DNA of 64,000 nucleotides from Micromonospora sp. WMMD1120 (GCF_029626235.1 NZ_JARUBO010000005.1:4560001-4624000), one strand, 5' to 3'; positions 8,668-18,480 are shown, numbered from the stretch's first letter. Program-made: numbers and translations. The notes: generated from the letters alone by a model not told the origin.

Positions 8668-11600
8668 ATGCACTGGTCCCCCCGCTGGCTCGCCGTCGGC
8701 GCGGTCGGCGCGCTGGTGGTCGGCCTCGCCGCACCGGCGTCCGCCGACCCGCCCGTCCGGCCCACCGGCCCGAATCCGGGCACGCCCGTTCCGGGCGCCG
8801 CACCCGTCCGCATCACGCTGATCACCGGCGACCAGGTCGACCTGGTGCCGGCGGCGCCCGGTCGGGTGGCCGCCACCGTCCGTCCGGGACCCGGGCGCGA
8901 CCGGATCATCTTCCAGACCACGCAGGTCGACGGCACGCTGCGGGTGCTGCCCAGCGACGCCCTGCCCTACGTCTCCAGCGGGGTTCTCGACGGGAACCTG
9001 TTCGACGTGCAGGAGTTGGCCGCCGACGGTTACGGCGACACCGCGCGGGGCACCCTGCCGCTGATCGTGCGGTACCAGGAGCCGGCCGCCGGCCGGGTGC
9101 GCGCCCTCGCCGGCGCCACCGACGCCCGTCCCCTGGAGAGCATCAACGGTGCGGCGCTGCGGGTGGGCAAGGGTGACCTCGGCGGGCTGTGGAGCACGCT
9201 CGCCGGTACGCCGACCAGCCGGGCCACGGCCGGCGCGCCGCGGCTGGGCGGCGGCATCGCCCGGGTCTGGTTGGACGGACGGGTCCGTCCGACGCTGGAG
9301 CACAGCGTGCCGCAGATCGGCGCGCCGACCGCCTGGGCCGCGGGGCGGGACGGCAACGGCGTGACGGTCGCGGTGCTCGACACCGGCGTCGACGCCACCC
9401 ACCCCGACCTGGCCGGTCGGGTCGCCGAGGCGCGGGACTTCTCCGGCAGCGGCAGCGCCCGCGACGGGCACGGGCACGGCACCCACGTGGCGGCCACCAT
9501 CGCCGGCAGCGGGGCGGCGTCGGACGGGCTGCGCAAGGGGGTGGCGCCCGGGGCGCGGCTCCTGGTCGGCAAGGTGCTCGACGACGGTGGCTCCGGCTAC
9601 GACTCGTCCATCATCGCGGGCATGGAGTGGGCCGCCCACTCCGGCGCGAAGGTGGTCAGCATGAGCCTCGGCGGTGATCCGACCGACGGCACCGACCCGA
9701 TGAGCCAGGCGGTCAACGACCTGACCGCCGAGACCGGGGCGCTGTTCGTGGTGGCCGCCGGCAACGCGGGCGCGGCCCGGACCGTCGGCTCGCCCGGCGC
9801 GGCCACCGCGGCGCTCACCGTCGGCGCGGTGGACCGCGACGACAACCTCGCCGACTTCTCCAGCCGTGGTCCGCGGGTCGGCGACAACGGCCTCAAGCCG
9901 GAGATCACCGCGCCGGGCGTCGGCATCGTCGCCGCGCGGGCCGCCGGCACCACGATGGGTACGCCGGTCGGCGACGCGTACACGACCGCGTCCGGCACGT
10001 CGATGGCCACGCCGCACGTGTCCGGGGCGGCGGCGATCCTGGCGCAGGAGCACCCGGACTGGAGCGCTGGGCGGCTCAAGGACGCGTTGGTGAGCACGAG
10101 CAGGGCGAACCCGGCGCTGACGGTCTTCGAGCAGGGCGCCGGTCGGGTGGATGTGGCGCGGGCGCTCGGTCAGCGGGTGTACTCCTCCGCCACCGCCGAC
10201 TTCGGTCGCGTCTCCACCGGCGGCGCGGCGGTCGAGCGGAGCGTGACGTACACCAATGGCACGACGGTGGCGCAGACCCTGCGGCTCGCCCTGGACCTGC
10301 GCAACCTGGACAGCGGCACGGCCGAGACGGACGGGGTCGCGGTCGGCTCCGGGACGGTGACGGTCCCGGCGGGTGGCAGCGTGGCGGTGCCCCTGCGGGC
10401 CGACCCGGCGAAGCTGGGCCGGGGCCCGCACGGTGGCTGGCTGGTGGCGACCGGAACCGACGGGGTGGCGGTGCGCACGCCCGTGGGGCTCACCGTCAGC
10501 GGCCCGTTGCACGAGGTCACCGTGAAGGTGTTGAACCGGCGGGGGGAGCCGGCCCTGTCGCCGGCGCTGACCCTCTTCGGTGAGCAGCCCGAGTCGGACT
10601 ACTGGGGTTGGTGGCCCGGTGAGGGCACCCTGCGGGTCGAGGAGGGCACGTACGTGCTGACCGCCCTGATCGAGCACGGCGCGCCGCTGGACGAGCAGAT
10701 GACCCAGGCTGTCGACCCGGAGCTGGTCGTCGACCGGGACCTGACCGTGGTGCTCGACGCCCGCACCGGCACGCCGGTGCGGATCGAGACGCCGAAGCCC
10801 AGCGAGCAGCGGGCCACGCTCAGTTGGTACGTGCACCGGGTGCTGGGCAACGGCCGGCAGATCGACCACGGGGTGATGGCCTACAGCACCGTGCAGCAGG
10901 TCAACGTCACGCCGACCCGGCAGGTGCGGCAGGGTGAGTTCGAGTTCGCGTCGCGCTGGCAGCTCGTCGCGCCCATGGTGGACGCGACGGTCAGCGGGGT
11001 GTCCGGTCCGTCGGACATCAACCTGCTGGGAACCTCGCCGGCGCCGACCGGTCGGCGCAGGCTGCCGCTGGTGTGGGCCGGCGTCGGTTCGCCGGCCGAA
11101 CTGGCCCGGGTCCGGGGCGCCGCCGCTCTGCTCGCGACCGACCCGGACCGCGCCGAGGAGGAGCAGGTGGCCGCCGCGGCGGCGGCCGGCGCCGCCGCGG
11201 TGCTGATCGTCCGCCCGCAGGACCGGAGCGCGTGGACGGTCTGGCGGCCGGCCGAGGAGCAGTTGCCGATCCCGGCGATGGTGGTGGCGTACGACGACGG
11301 GCAGCGACTGATCGCGGCGGCACGCGGTGGCCGGGCGACACTGGACCTGACGCTGACGGTGGACAGCCCCTACCTGTACGACGTGTGGCAGGTGGCGAAG
11401 GGGCGGGTGCCGGAGCGGGTGGTGCACACGGTGACCGCGAAGAACACCGCGCAGGTGACCGCCAGCTACGGCGACCTGGGGGCGGGTTGGGCCACCGAGG
11501 AGCGGTTCGGCTGGCGTCCGTGGCAGACGTACGCCTGGAACGACGACCAGCGTCTGGTGCGCAACGGCACCACCCGGCAGGAGTTCGTCAGCGCCGGGGA

Positions 11601-12387
11601 CAGCTGGTGGCAGCAGCGGGTGCTGCACAAGTCCATGTTCATGCTGTGGGGGCAGTTGACCGGTGGTCTGACCCAGGCGCCCCGGCGCTACGACGCCGAT
11701 GACCGGGTGACCGAGACCTGGCACGCGCCGGTGGTCCGTCCGGCGGTGCCGGCCAGCGGGGCGCCGGTGCCCACGCGTACCGGTGACAGCCTGGACCTGC
11801 GGGTGCCCGAGTTCGTCGACGCCGGCGGGCACTACAGCGTGGCCGGCGCCAGCGAGGAGTCGGACGCCGTGCGGGTGGGGGTCAGCCGGGACGGGCGGCA
11901 GATCGCCGACCTGTCCGACGGCTGGGCGCCGGTGCCGACGACGGCCGGTCCCGCCCGTTACCGGCTGGACGTGAGCACGCGGCGGTCCTCCGCGCAGTGG
12001 CGCTACGGCACGCGTACCGACACGGCCTGGGAGTTCACCTCGGCCCGCCCGTCCGGCGCCGCCGCCCAGCCGTTGTCGCTGTTGCAGGTGGACTACCGGG
12101 TGCCGGCCGACCTGTCCGGCACGGTACGGGGCAACCGGCCGCACCGGGTGGGCCTGACGCTGCGTCAGCCGGCGGGGGTGCCCGCGCCGAGCGGCACCCG
12201 CGTCCAGGTGCAGGTGTCCTTCGACGGTGGTGTCACCTGGCGTAGCGCGCCGACCACGGGGTCCGGTAGCCGGTACACGGCGAGCGTGCCGGCCGGGCGC
12301 GGGACGGTGTCGCTGCGGGTGCACGCCACCGACCGGGCCGGGAACAGCGTGCGGCAGACCGTGATCGACGCGTACGGGCTGCGCTGA
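8668..12387 (+). CDS. secreted S8 (subtilisin-like) serine protease, multidomain
   Basis: A 1239-residue extracellular protease. A signal peptide covers about residues 1-26 (hydrophobic core VGAVGALVVGL, cleavage near APASA-DP). A propeptide region follows to about 200. The catalytic triad is visible as D238 in VAVLDTGVDATHPDL, H270 in GHGTHVAA and S445 in SGTSMATPHVSGAAA. Beyond the catalytic domain are beta-sandwich segments and a protease-associated-type stretch (EQVAAAAAAGAAAVLIVRP, with LPIPAMVV) near residues 830-880, as in large actinobacterial S8 proteases. ATG start is preceded by GAGGAG. A hairpin terminator follows directly, and a convergent HTH regulator lies beyond. Insertion of this gene between nadK and recN departs from the mycobacterial order. 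Confidence 0.93.
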   Translation: MHWSPRWLAVGAVGALVVGLAAPASADPPVRPTGPNPGTPVPGAAPVRITLITGDQVDLVPAAPGRVAATVRPGPGRDRIIFQTTQVDGTLRVLPSDALPYVSSGVLDGNLFDVQELAADGYGDTARGTLPLIVRYQEPAAGRVRALAGATDARPLESINGAALRVGKGDLGGLWSTLAGTPTSRATAGAPRLGGGIARVWLDGRVRPTLEHSVPQIGAPTAWAAGRDGNGVTVAVLDTGVDATHPDLAGRVAEARDFSGSGSARDGHGHGTHVAATIAGSGAASDGLRKGVAPGARLLVGKVLDDGGSGYDSSIIAGMEWAAHSGAKVVSMSLGGDPTDGTDPMSQAVNDLTAETGALFVVAAGNAGAARTVGSPGAATAALTVGAVDRDDNLADFSSRGPRVGDNGLKPEITAPGVGIVAARAAGTTMGTPVGDAYTTASGTSMATPHVSGAAAILAQEHPDWSAGRLKDALVSTSRANPALTVFEQGAGRVDVARALGQRVYSSATADFGRVSTGGAAVERSVTYTNGTTVAQTLRLALDLRNLDSGTAETDGVAVGSGTVTVPAGGSVAVPLRADPAKLGRGPHGGWLVATGTDGVAVRTPVGLTVSGPLHEVTVKVLNRRGEPALSPALTLFGEQPESDYWGWWPGEGTLRVEEGTYVLTALIEHGAPLDEQMTQAVDPELVVDRDLTVVLDARTGTPVRIETPKPSEQRATLSWYVHRVLGNGRQIDHGVMAYSTVQQVNVTPTRQVRQGEFEFASRWQLVAPMVDATVSGVSGPSDINLLGTSPAPTGRRRLPLVWAGVGSPAELARVRGAAALLATDPDRAEEEQVAAAAAAGAAAVLIVRPQDRSAWTVWRPAEEQLPIPAMVVAYDDGQRLIAAARGGRATLDLTLTVDSPYLYDVWQVAKGRVPERVVHTVTAKNTAQVTASYGDLGAGWATEERFGWRPWQTYAWNDDQRLVRNGTTRQEFVSAGDSWWQQRVLHKSMFMLWGQLTGGLTQAPRRYDADDRVTETWHAPVVRPAVPASGAPVPTRTGDSLDLRVPEFVDAGGHYSVAGASEESDAVRVGVSRDGRQIADLSDGWAPVPTTAGPARYRLDVSTRRSSAQWRYGTRTDTAWEFTSARPSGAAAQPLSLLQVDYRVPADLSGTVRGNRPHRVGLTLRQPAGVPAPSGTRVQVQVSFDGGVTWRSAPTTGSGSRYTASVPAGRGTVSLRVHATDRAGNSVRQTVIDAYGLR

Positions 12388-12393
12388 CCGGAG

Positions 12394-12432
12394 GGGTGGG
12401 GCCCGTCGTCGTGCCGGCGGCGGGCCCCACCC
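12394..12432. terminator. bidirectional terminator between S8 protease and HTH regulator
   Basis: A perfect 12-bp stem GGGTGGGGCCCG / CGGGCCCCACCC with a 15-nt loop fills the 48-nt gap between two convergent genes. Confidence 0.8.
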
Positions 12433-12435
12433 GCG

Positions 12436-13455
12436 TCAGAGCCAGCCGCGTCGGGCGACCTGGAACGCCAGGCCGGGTCGGGTGTCGACGCCGGCGGCGG
12501 CCATCAGGTCGGCGATGCGCCGCTGCACGGTCCGCCGGCTCACCCCGAGCTGGGAGGCGATGGACTTGTCCGGTACGCCGGCCACGAACAGCGACAGCAG
12601 TCGGGCCTCGTCGGCGTCGGGTTGGTAGCCGTCGCCCGACTGCTCCGCGGGGTCCGGGCGGCGTCCCTCGGGTGTCGGCGCGGTGAGCGGGTCGTCGAGG
12701 CGGAGCCGGGTGGCCACCCGCCAGTGGCTCTCGAAGAGCGCGAGCAGCGCGTCGAGCAGTTGACTGCGGCCGATCACGGCGGCGCTCGGTTCGCCGCCGT
12801 CACGGTCGGGCACCAGCGGGCAGATGGCGGTGCGCGCGTCCACGATGGCCAGTCGGACCGGCAGCCGGTCCAGCACGCGGGCCTGCTCGCCGGCGGCGAC
12901 GCCCTTGGCCAGGTCGGCCAGCGCGCCCGGTTCGAGCAGCAGGTCCCGTTCGTAGATGGCCCGGTAGCTCACCCCGCGGGCCAGCGCGTCGAACTCCTCG
13001 ACGTTCTCCGGGCCGGCCATCGCCAGGGGGTTGGCCCGGCAGAACCAGAGCACCTCGTCGCGCGCCGTATTCTGCAGATCGCGCAGACGCTCGCGCAGCG
13101 CGCGGGCGCCGGTGATCACCTCGACGAGGTGGTCGACGTGGTGGCGGCGCAGGCCGGTGCGGTACTCCTCGGCGAGTTGGGTGACCCGGCGGCGGGCCGC
13201 CTCCAGGTCTGCCTGGTGGCGCAGCAGCGTCCCGCCGAGGGCGACGTCCGGGGCGGTCGGGCGCAGGGGGGCGTCCGGGTCGTTGTCGGTGGGCTGCACG
13301 AGGCCCTTGCCGCGTAGCGCCTCGACCTGGGCGACGACCTGCTCGCGTGGCCGGTGCAGGCGGTGGGCCAGCTCGTCGACGCGAGCTGTGGTGAGCTGGA
13401 GCAGGCAGCGGTAGAGCTCCTCCTCCGCCGAGGTCAGGCCGATCACGTCCAACAC
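12436..13455 (-). CDS. TrmB/LuxR-type HTH transcriptional regulator
   Basis: A 339-residue DNA-binding regulator with two HTH-like regions. The N-terminus (LTSAEEELYRCLLQLTTARVDELAHRLHRPREQVVAQVEAL) resembles a TrmB-type winged helix. The middle (about 100-250) resembles a ligand or phospholipase-D-like sensing region. The C-terminus (LLSLFVAGVPDKSIASQLGVSRRTVQRRIADLMAAAGVDTR) is a LuxR-type HTH. Proteins of this build often sit beside secreted proteases in Streptomyces and Micromonospora, so control of the adjacent S8 gene is plausible but inferred. GTG start at 13455 lies 90 nt from the divergent recN start, so the two promoters share this space. Confidence 0.82.
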   Translation of the reverse strand: MLDVIGLTSAEEELYRCLLQLTTARVDELAHRLHRPREQVVAQVEALRGKGLVQPTDNDPDAPLRPTAPDVALGGTLLRHQADLEAARRRVTQLAEEYRTGLRRHHVDHLVEVITGARALRERLRDLQNTARDEVLWFCRANPLAMAGPENVEEFDALARGVSYRAIYERDLLLEPGALADLAKGVAAGEQARVLDRLPVRLAIVDARTAICPLVPDRDGGEPSAAVIGRSQLLDALLALFESHWRVATRLRLDDPLTAPTPEGRRPDPAEQSGDGYQPDADEARLLSLFVAGVPDKSIASQLGVSRRTVQRRIADLMAAAGVDTRPGLAFQVARRGWL

Positions 13456-13544
13456 GGGGCAGAACTGTACGTCGGCTGGGAGCGCGACGCACCGGGGCCC
13501 GTCGGCTGGTCAACTGTCGGGCCTCGCGTCTACTGTCGGTTGCT

Positions 13545-15302
13545 GTGCTGGACGAGCTGCGCATCACCGGACTGGGCGTCATCGAGGACACCACCCTGCC
13601 GTTGACCGGCGGGATGAACGTCATCACCGGCGAGACCGGTGCGGGTAAGACGATGGTGGTGACCGGCCTCGGCCTGCTCTTCGGCGGCCGGGCCGACGCC
13701 GGGCGGGTCCGTGCCCAGCCGGGCCGGGCGGTGGTGGAGGGCCGGTTGCGGCTGCACGGGCGGGTCGCCGACGCGGTGCACGCGCGGATCAGCGAGGCCG
13801 GTGGTGAGCCCGACGAGGACGGCTCGGTGCTGCTGAGTCGCACGGTGACGGTGGAGGGGCGCTCACGGGCGCACGTCGCCGGCCGGAGCATGCCGGTGTC
13901 GATGCTGAGCGAGGTCGGTGAGCAGGCGGTCGCCGTGCACGGCCAGTCCGACCAGCTACGGCTGCTGCGCCCCGCCGAGCAGCGGGCGGCGTTGGACCGG
14001 TTCGCCGGCCCGGCGCACGAGAAGCTGCTCGACGCGCTGCGCGAGGCGTACGCGGGGTGGCGGCGGGTGGTCGACGACCTCGCCGACCGGCGGCGCAACG
14101 CCCGCGAGCGCAACCAGGAGGCCGACCTGCTGCGGCTCGGCCTCGACGAGATCACCCGGGTCGATCCGCAGCCCGGCGAGGACGACGAGCTGAAGACCGA
14201 GGCGCAGCGCCTGGAGCACGCCGAGGGCCTGCGGACGGCGGCCCAGATCGCCCAGCAGTGCGTGGCCGGCGGTGTGGAGGCGACCGACGAGACGCCGGAC
14301 GCGGCGGCGCTGCTCGGCACCGCGCGCCGCACCCTGGAGGCGCAGGCCGGCACCGACCCGGCGCTGGGTGAGTTGGCGGCACGCCTGGAGGAGGCGGCGA
14401 CGCTGGTCACCGACGTGTCGGCGGAGTTGTCGACATACCTGGCGGCGCTGGACGCGGACCCGGCCCGGCTGCAGCAGGTCTACGAGCGGCGGGCGGCGTT
14501 GCGGGCGTTGACCCGCAAGTACGCCGACGACGTCGACGGGGTGATCGCGTGGGCCGACCGGGCCCGCACCCGACTGTCCGACCTGGACACCTCCGACGAC
14601 CTGCTGGACGAGTTGGAGCGGGAGGGGCAGCGGCTCGCGGTCGAGGTGGCCGACCTGGCCGGGCGGGTGTCGACGTCCCGGCAGGAGGCGGCGGTCCGGT
14701 TCGCCGACCAGGTGACGGTGGAGTTGGCCGGTCTGGCCATGCCGCACGCGCGGATCGAGGTGGCGGTGCTGCCGCGCCCGGCCGGTCGCGCCGAGCCGAC
14801 CCTGAGCGTCAACGGGGTCGAGGTGGGCGTCACGCCGGATGGTGGTGACGAGGTGGAGTTGCGGCTGCTGGCCCACCCGGGCGCGCCGGCGCTGCCGTTG
14901 CAGCGCGGCGCCTCCGGCGGTGAGCTGTCCCGGGTGATGCTCGCCATCGAGGTGGTCTTCGCCGGCTCGGGTGGTCCGCCCACGCTGGTCTTCGACGAGG
15001 TCGACGCGGGTGTCGGCGGGCAGGCGGCGGTGGAGATCGGCCGGCGGCTCGCCCGGCTGGCCCGCAGCCACCAGGTGCTCGTCGTCACGCACCTGCCGCA
15101 GGTGGCGGCGTTCGCCGACCGGCACCTGGTGGTGGCGAAGGACACCGGTGGCGCGGTCACGACGAGTGGGGTGCGGGTGGTGGAGGACACCGAGCGCGCC
15201 CGGGAGTTGGCCCGCATGTTGGCGGGTTTGCCCGATTCGGATCTGGGTATCGCCCATGCCGAGGAGCTGCTGGCCGTGGCCGCCAAGGAAAGGCGGTTGT
15301 GA
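13545..15302 (+). CDS. recN: DNA repair protein RecN
   Basis: RecN is an SMC-like ATPase that acts on double-strand breaks. The 585-residue protein has Walker A GETGAGKTMVVTG near residue 30, the long central coiled-coil region, the ABC signature RGASGGELSRVMLAIE near residue 455, Walker B TLVFDEVDAGVGG, and the H-loop VVTHLPQVAAFAD. GTG start (VLDELRITGLGVIED) is the family-typical N-terminus. Position after nadK and before steA is conserved in actinobacteria. No LexA/SOS box was recognised by eye upstream. Confidence 0.96.
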   Translation: MLDELRITGLGVIEDTTLPLTGGMNVITGETGAGKTMVVTGLGLLFGGRADAGRVRAQPGRAVVEGRLRLHGRVADAVHARISEAGGEPDEDGSVLLSRTVTVEGRSRAHVAGRSMPVSMLSEVGEQAVAVHGQSDQLRLLRPAEQRAALDRFAGPAHEKLLDALREAYAGWRRVVDDLADRRRNARERNQEADLLRLGLDEITRVDPQPGEDDELKTEAQRLEHAEGLRTAAQIAQQCVAGGVEATDETPDAAALLGTARRTLEAQAGTDPALGELAARLEEAATLVTDVSAELSTYLAALDADPARLQQVYERRAALRALTRKYADDVDGVIAWADRARTRLSDLDTSDDLLDELEREGQRLAVEVADLAGRVSTSRQEAAVRFADQVTVELAGLAMPHARIEVAVLPRPAGRAEPTLSVNGVEVGVTPDGGDEVELRLLAHPGAPALPLQRGASGGELSRVMLAIEVVFAGSGGPPTLVFDEVDAGVGGQAAVEIGRRLARLARSHQVLVVTHLPQVAAFADRHLVVAKDTGGAVTTSGVRVVEDTERARELARMLAGLPDSDLGIAHAEELLAVAAKERRL

Positions 15303-15321
15303 CGCCCCGTATTGTGAGCGC

Positions 15322-15351
15322 AAGCACACCGCCCCGTGTCGTCGTGTGCTT
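15322..15351 (+). terminator. possible hairpin after recN
   Basis: An 8-bp inverted repeat AAGCACAC / GTGTGCTT with a 14-nt loop begins about 20 nt after the recN stop. It could terminate recN transcription or belong to the steA leader; the stem is short. Confidence 0.35.
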
Positions 15352-15421
15352 CCCTGGGTAGGCGGCCCTGCTCAGGCATGTCGCGACAGAAAAGCCTGCC
15401 TCACATGCCAGGATGGTCACG

Positions 15422-16600
15422 ATGCGTCTACCCACGTTGCGCCGGAACCGGAACGCCGAACCGGGCAGAGTCCTCGGCACCGCGCGTCTGGATCGCCGGA
15501 CGAAACGCCTGGTCGGTCGGCTGCGCCCGGGTGACATCGCGGTCATCGACCACGTCGACCTGGACCGGGTCGCGGCCGACTCGCTGGTGGCTGTCGGTGT
15601 CGCGGCGGTCCTCAACGCGAAGCCCTCGGTCTCCGGCCGCTACCCGAACCTCGGGCCGGAGGTGTTGGTCGCCGCCGGCATCCCGCTCCTCGACGACCTG
15701 GGTGAGGGCGTCTTCGAGCGGATCCGCGAGGGCGACCAGGTGCGCCTGGAGGGCAACACGGTCTTCGCCGGTGACGAGCCGGTCGCGCACGGCAGTCTGC
15801 AGGACGCCGAGACGGTCGCCAAGGCCATGGCCGACGCCCGGGAGGGCCTGTCGGTGCAGTTGGAGGCGTTCGCCGCCAACACGATGGACTACCTGCGCCA
15901 GGAGCGCGACCTGCTGCTCGACGGCGTCGGCGTGCCGGACATCGAGACCCAGATCCAGGGGCGGCACTGCCTGATCGTGGTGCGCGGTTACGACTACAAG
16001 GCCGACCTGGACGTGCTGCGCCCGTACATCAGGGAGTTCAAGCCGGTGCTCATCGGCGTCGACGGTGGCGCGGACGCGCTGGTCGAGGCCGGCTACACCC
16101 CCGACATGATCATCGGGGACATGGATTCGGTCACCGACGACGTGCTGCGCTGCGGCGCCGAGGTGATCGTGCACGCCTACCCGGACGGCCGGGCGCCCGG
16201 TCTGCCGCGCGTCAACGGTCTCGGGGTGCCGGCGATCACCTTCCCGGCGGCGGCGACGAGCGAGGACCTGGCCATGCTGCTCGCCGACGAGAAGGGCGCG
16301 TCGCTGCTGGTCGCTGTCGGCACCCACGCCACGCTCGTCGAGTTCCTGGACAAGGGGCGCGGTGGGATGGCCTCGACGTTCCTGACCCGGTTGAAGGTCG
16401 GCGGCAAGCTCGTCGACGCCAAGGGGGTGAGCCGGCTCTACCGGCAGAGCATCTCCGGCTCGTCGTTGCTGCTGCTGGTGCTGTCGGCGATCGCGGCGAT
16501 GGCGTCCGCGGTGGCCGTCTCGACAGTGGGGAAGGCGTACCTGGGCGTGGTCGCCGAGTGGTGGGACAATTTCGTGTTCCAGCTCTACCGGCTTTTCTAG
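15422..16600 (+). CDS. steA: SteA, cell-division/envelope protein with TPK-like domain
   Basis: SteA and its partner SteB form a membrane complex that controls septal peptidoglycan splitting in Corynebacterium (established for the family). The 392-residue protein has a thiamin-pyrophosphokinase-like core (LIGVDGGADALVEAGYTPDMIIGDMDSVTDDVL) and one C-terminal membrane segment (SSLLLLVLSAIAAMASAVAV, about residues 345-365). The ATG at 15422 was chosen over the ATG at 15413 because AGGA lies 7-8 nt upstream and the family begins MRLPTLRR. steB follows 27 nt later. Homologue of Rv1697. Confidence 0.92.
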   Translation: MRLPTLRRNRNAEPGRVLGTARLDRRTKRLVGRLRPGDIAVIDHVDLDRVAADSLVAVGVAAVLNAKPSVSGRYPNLGPEVLVAAGIPLLDDLGEGVFERIREGDQVRLEGNTVFAGDEPVAHGSLQDAETVAKAMADAREGLSVQLEAFAANTMDYLRQERDLLLDGVGVPDIETQIQGRHCLIVVRGYDYKADLDVLRPYIREFKPVLIGVDGGADALVEAGYTPDMIIGDMDSVTDDVLRCGAEVIVHAYPDGRAPGLPRVNGLGVPAITFPAAATSEDLAMLLADEKGASLLVAVGTHATLVEFLDKGRGGMASTFLTRLKVGGKLVDAKGVSRLYRQSISGSSLLLLVLSAIAAMASAVAVSTVGKAYLGVVAEWWDNFVFQLYRLF

Positions 16601-16627
16601 TTCCCGACCGATCAAGAGGCTGCAAGC

Positions 16628-17569
16628 GTGATCAACTTCCGCTACCACGTGGTGTCCCTCACCGCGGTCTTCCTGGCGCTGGCGATCGGCCTGGTGGTCG
16701 GCACCGCCGCCCTCAACGGCCCGGTCGCCGACTCGCTCGAGGGCCAGGTCACCGGCCTGCGCAAGGACAACCAGCACTGGCGCCAGACGGTCAGCAACAT
16801 GGAGAAGCAGCTCGGGCTGGAAGAGGAGTTCGCCGAGGAGATGTCGCAGGTCGTCCTGCCCGGCACCCTCACCGGGCGGCGGGTCGTGGTGCTCAGCCTG
16901 CCCAACGGGCGCGACCACACCGAGGGTGTGCTCAAGAAGCTCCAGCTCGCCGGGGCCACCATCACCGGCCGCGTCGATTTGCAGGACAAGTTCATCAACC
17001 CGGACAACAACACCAACCTGCTGGAGCTGGCGGTCACCGCGGCCCGCCCGACCGCGCAGACCACCGGCCTGCCCGGCAACGGGCACGGCGTGGAGACCTC
17101 CAGCGCGCTGCTGGCCAGCGTCCTGCTGGACCGGGCGCAGGGCACCGCGCCGGTCAGCGACGCCGACCGGCGGGCGGTGCTCGCCGCGTACAACAACGCC
17201 GGTTATCTGACCACCGACAACAACAAGGTCACCGGCTCGGCGGAGGCGGTCGTCGTGGTCAGCGGCCAGCCGTACGTCGACAAGGACTCGGAGAAGCGCG
17301 ACGAGTCGGTCGTGAAGATCGCCGAGCAGTTCGACCGGACCGGTTCGATCGTGGTGGCCGGCAACGGCTCGGTCGGCGGCAACCTGGTGTCCGTGGTCCG
17401 GGGTGACCCGGTGCTGGCCCAGACCATCTCGACCGTCGACAACGCCAACACCGGGCAGGGGCAGTTGGTCACCAGCCTCGCCCTGGTGCAGCAACTCACC
17501 GAGAGGAAGGCCGGGCAGTACGGCGTCGGCGACAACGCCGCGTCCCTGCTGCCTAGACTGCCCCAGTGA
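16628..17569 (+). CDS. steB: SteB/MctB family membrane protein
   Basis: A 313-residue protein with GTG start. It has one N-terminal membrane helix (VVSLTAVFLALAIGLVVGTAAL, residues 8-29), then a coiled coil (DNQHWRQTVSNMEKQLGLEEEF) and an exported alpha/beta domain. This is the Rv1698 family, named MctB (copper transport protein) in mycobacteria and SteB in corynebacteria, where it pairs with SteA. The adjacency to steA supports the SteB role here. It ends just before a set of envelope genes. Confidence 0.9.
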   Translation: MINFRYHVVSLTAVFLALAIGLVVGTAALNGPVADSLEGQVTGLRKDNQHWRQTVSNMEKQLGLEEEFAEEMSQVVLPGTLTGRRVVVLSLPNGRDHTEGVLKKLQLAGATITGRVDLQDKFINPDNNTNLLELAVTAARPTAQTTGLPGNGHGVETSSALLASVLLDRAQGTAPVSDADRRAVLAAYNNAGYLTTDNNKVTGSAEAVVVVSGQPYVDKDSEKRDESVVKIAEQFDRTGSIVVAGNGSVGGNLVSVVRGDPVLAQTISTVDNANTGQGQLVTSLALVQQLTERKAGQYGVGDNAASLLPRLPQ

Positions 17570-17612
17570 GCGAACGACGTACCCCCGTGTCCGAAGCCGA
17601 CGAGGTGCTGGC

Positions 17613-18479
17613 ATGAGCATGCTGGGCCGGCTGTTGATCGCCGGGGCCGGTGCCGCCGCCGCCCGCTACGCGCTGCGGGAGACGCGGACGTCTCCGGCCG
17701 GGCCGGCGTTGCGGCGCACGAACTTCCGGGGCCGCACGGTGACCCTGGCGGCCGGGCCGGCGCTGGCCGCCGGCGCTGCCGCCGCCGGGGCGTTCGGCGC
17801 CACCAGTGGCGCGTCCGGCGCGGCCGCGATGGTCGCCGGTCTCGGCGCCGGTGGCGTCGGACTCTACGACGACGTGGTCGGCGCGCGGCCCGAGCAGAAG
17901 ACGGCGAAGGGTTTCGCCGGTCACCTGGCGGCGTTGCGGGAGGGGCGGATCACCGCCGGTCTGGTCAAGATCGTCGGGGTGGGCGCCGCCGGGTTGGGCG
18001 CCGCGGCGCTGCTCGCCGCCGATCCGCGGGTCGCCGCGCATCCCCGCCGGCAGCGCCACGGCACTGTCGGTCGTGGTGTCGACGTGCTGCTCGGCGCCGG
18101 GGTGATCGCCGGCACTGCCAACCTGCTCAACCTGCTCGACCTGCGGCCGGGGCGCGCCCTCAAGTCCGGGCTGCTGCTCGCCGCGCCGCTGGCCGGCGGC
18201 CCGCACGGCGGGATCGCCGCGGGCGCCGCCGGGGCCGCCGCCGGGCTGCTCCGCGACGACCTGGCCGAGGACGTGATGCTCGGCGACAGCGGCGCGAACG
18301 CGCTCGGGGCGCTGCTGGGTGTCGCGCTGGCCGCCCGGTCCGGCCCGCTCGGCCGGGCCGGTCTGCTCGCCGTCCTCGCCGGGCTGACCGCCGCCAGCGA
18401 GAAGGTCAGCTTCACGGCGGTGATCGGGCGGACCCCGGGGCTGCGGGAGCTCGACGCACTGGGCCGGCGCGCCGACTGA
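17613..18479 (+). CDS. MraY/WecA-like membrane protein (glycosyltransferase-4 superfamily)
   Basis: A 288-residue hydrophobic protein with motifs of the polyprenyl-phosphate sugar-1-phosphate transferase superfamily: an acidic pair in GLYDDVVGA near residue 88, NLLNLLDLRPGRALK (compare N..N..DG..G in MraY) near residue 170, and LGDSGANALGALLGVAL (compare GD.G....G). It is shorter than true MraY (about 360 aa) and its loops are Ala/Gly-rich, so catalysis is uncertain. ATG start at 17613 has GAGG 9 nt upstream. The next gene starts 2 nt after its stop, and that gene encodes a MurJ-like flippase, which argues for a role in lipid-linked envelope precursors. Confidence 0.75.
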   Translation: MSMLGRLLIAGAGAAAARYALRETRTSPAGPALRRTNFRGRTVTLAAGPALAAGAAAAGAFGATSGASGAAAMVAGLGAGGVGLYDDVVGARPEQKTAKGFAGHLAALREGRITAGLVKIVGVGAAGLGAAALLAADPRVAAHPRRQRHGTVGRGVDVLLGAGVIAGTANLLNLLDLRPGRALKSGLLLAAPLAGGPHGGIAAGAAGAAAGLLRDDLAEDVMLGDSGANALGALLGVALAARSGPLGRAGLLAVLAGLTAASEKVSFTAVIGRTPGLRELDALGRRAD

Positions 18480-18480
18480 C

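Noticed and set aside
8329..12324. Minus-strand frame of over 1300 codons opposite the S8 protease
   Set aside because: It is a high-GC antisense frame. The plus strand has a signal peptide and an intact catalytic triad.
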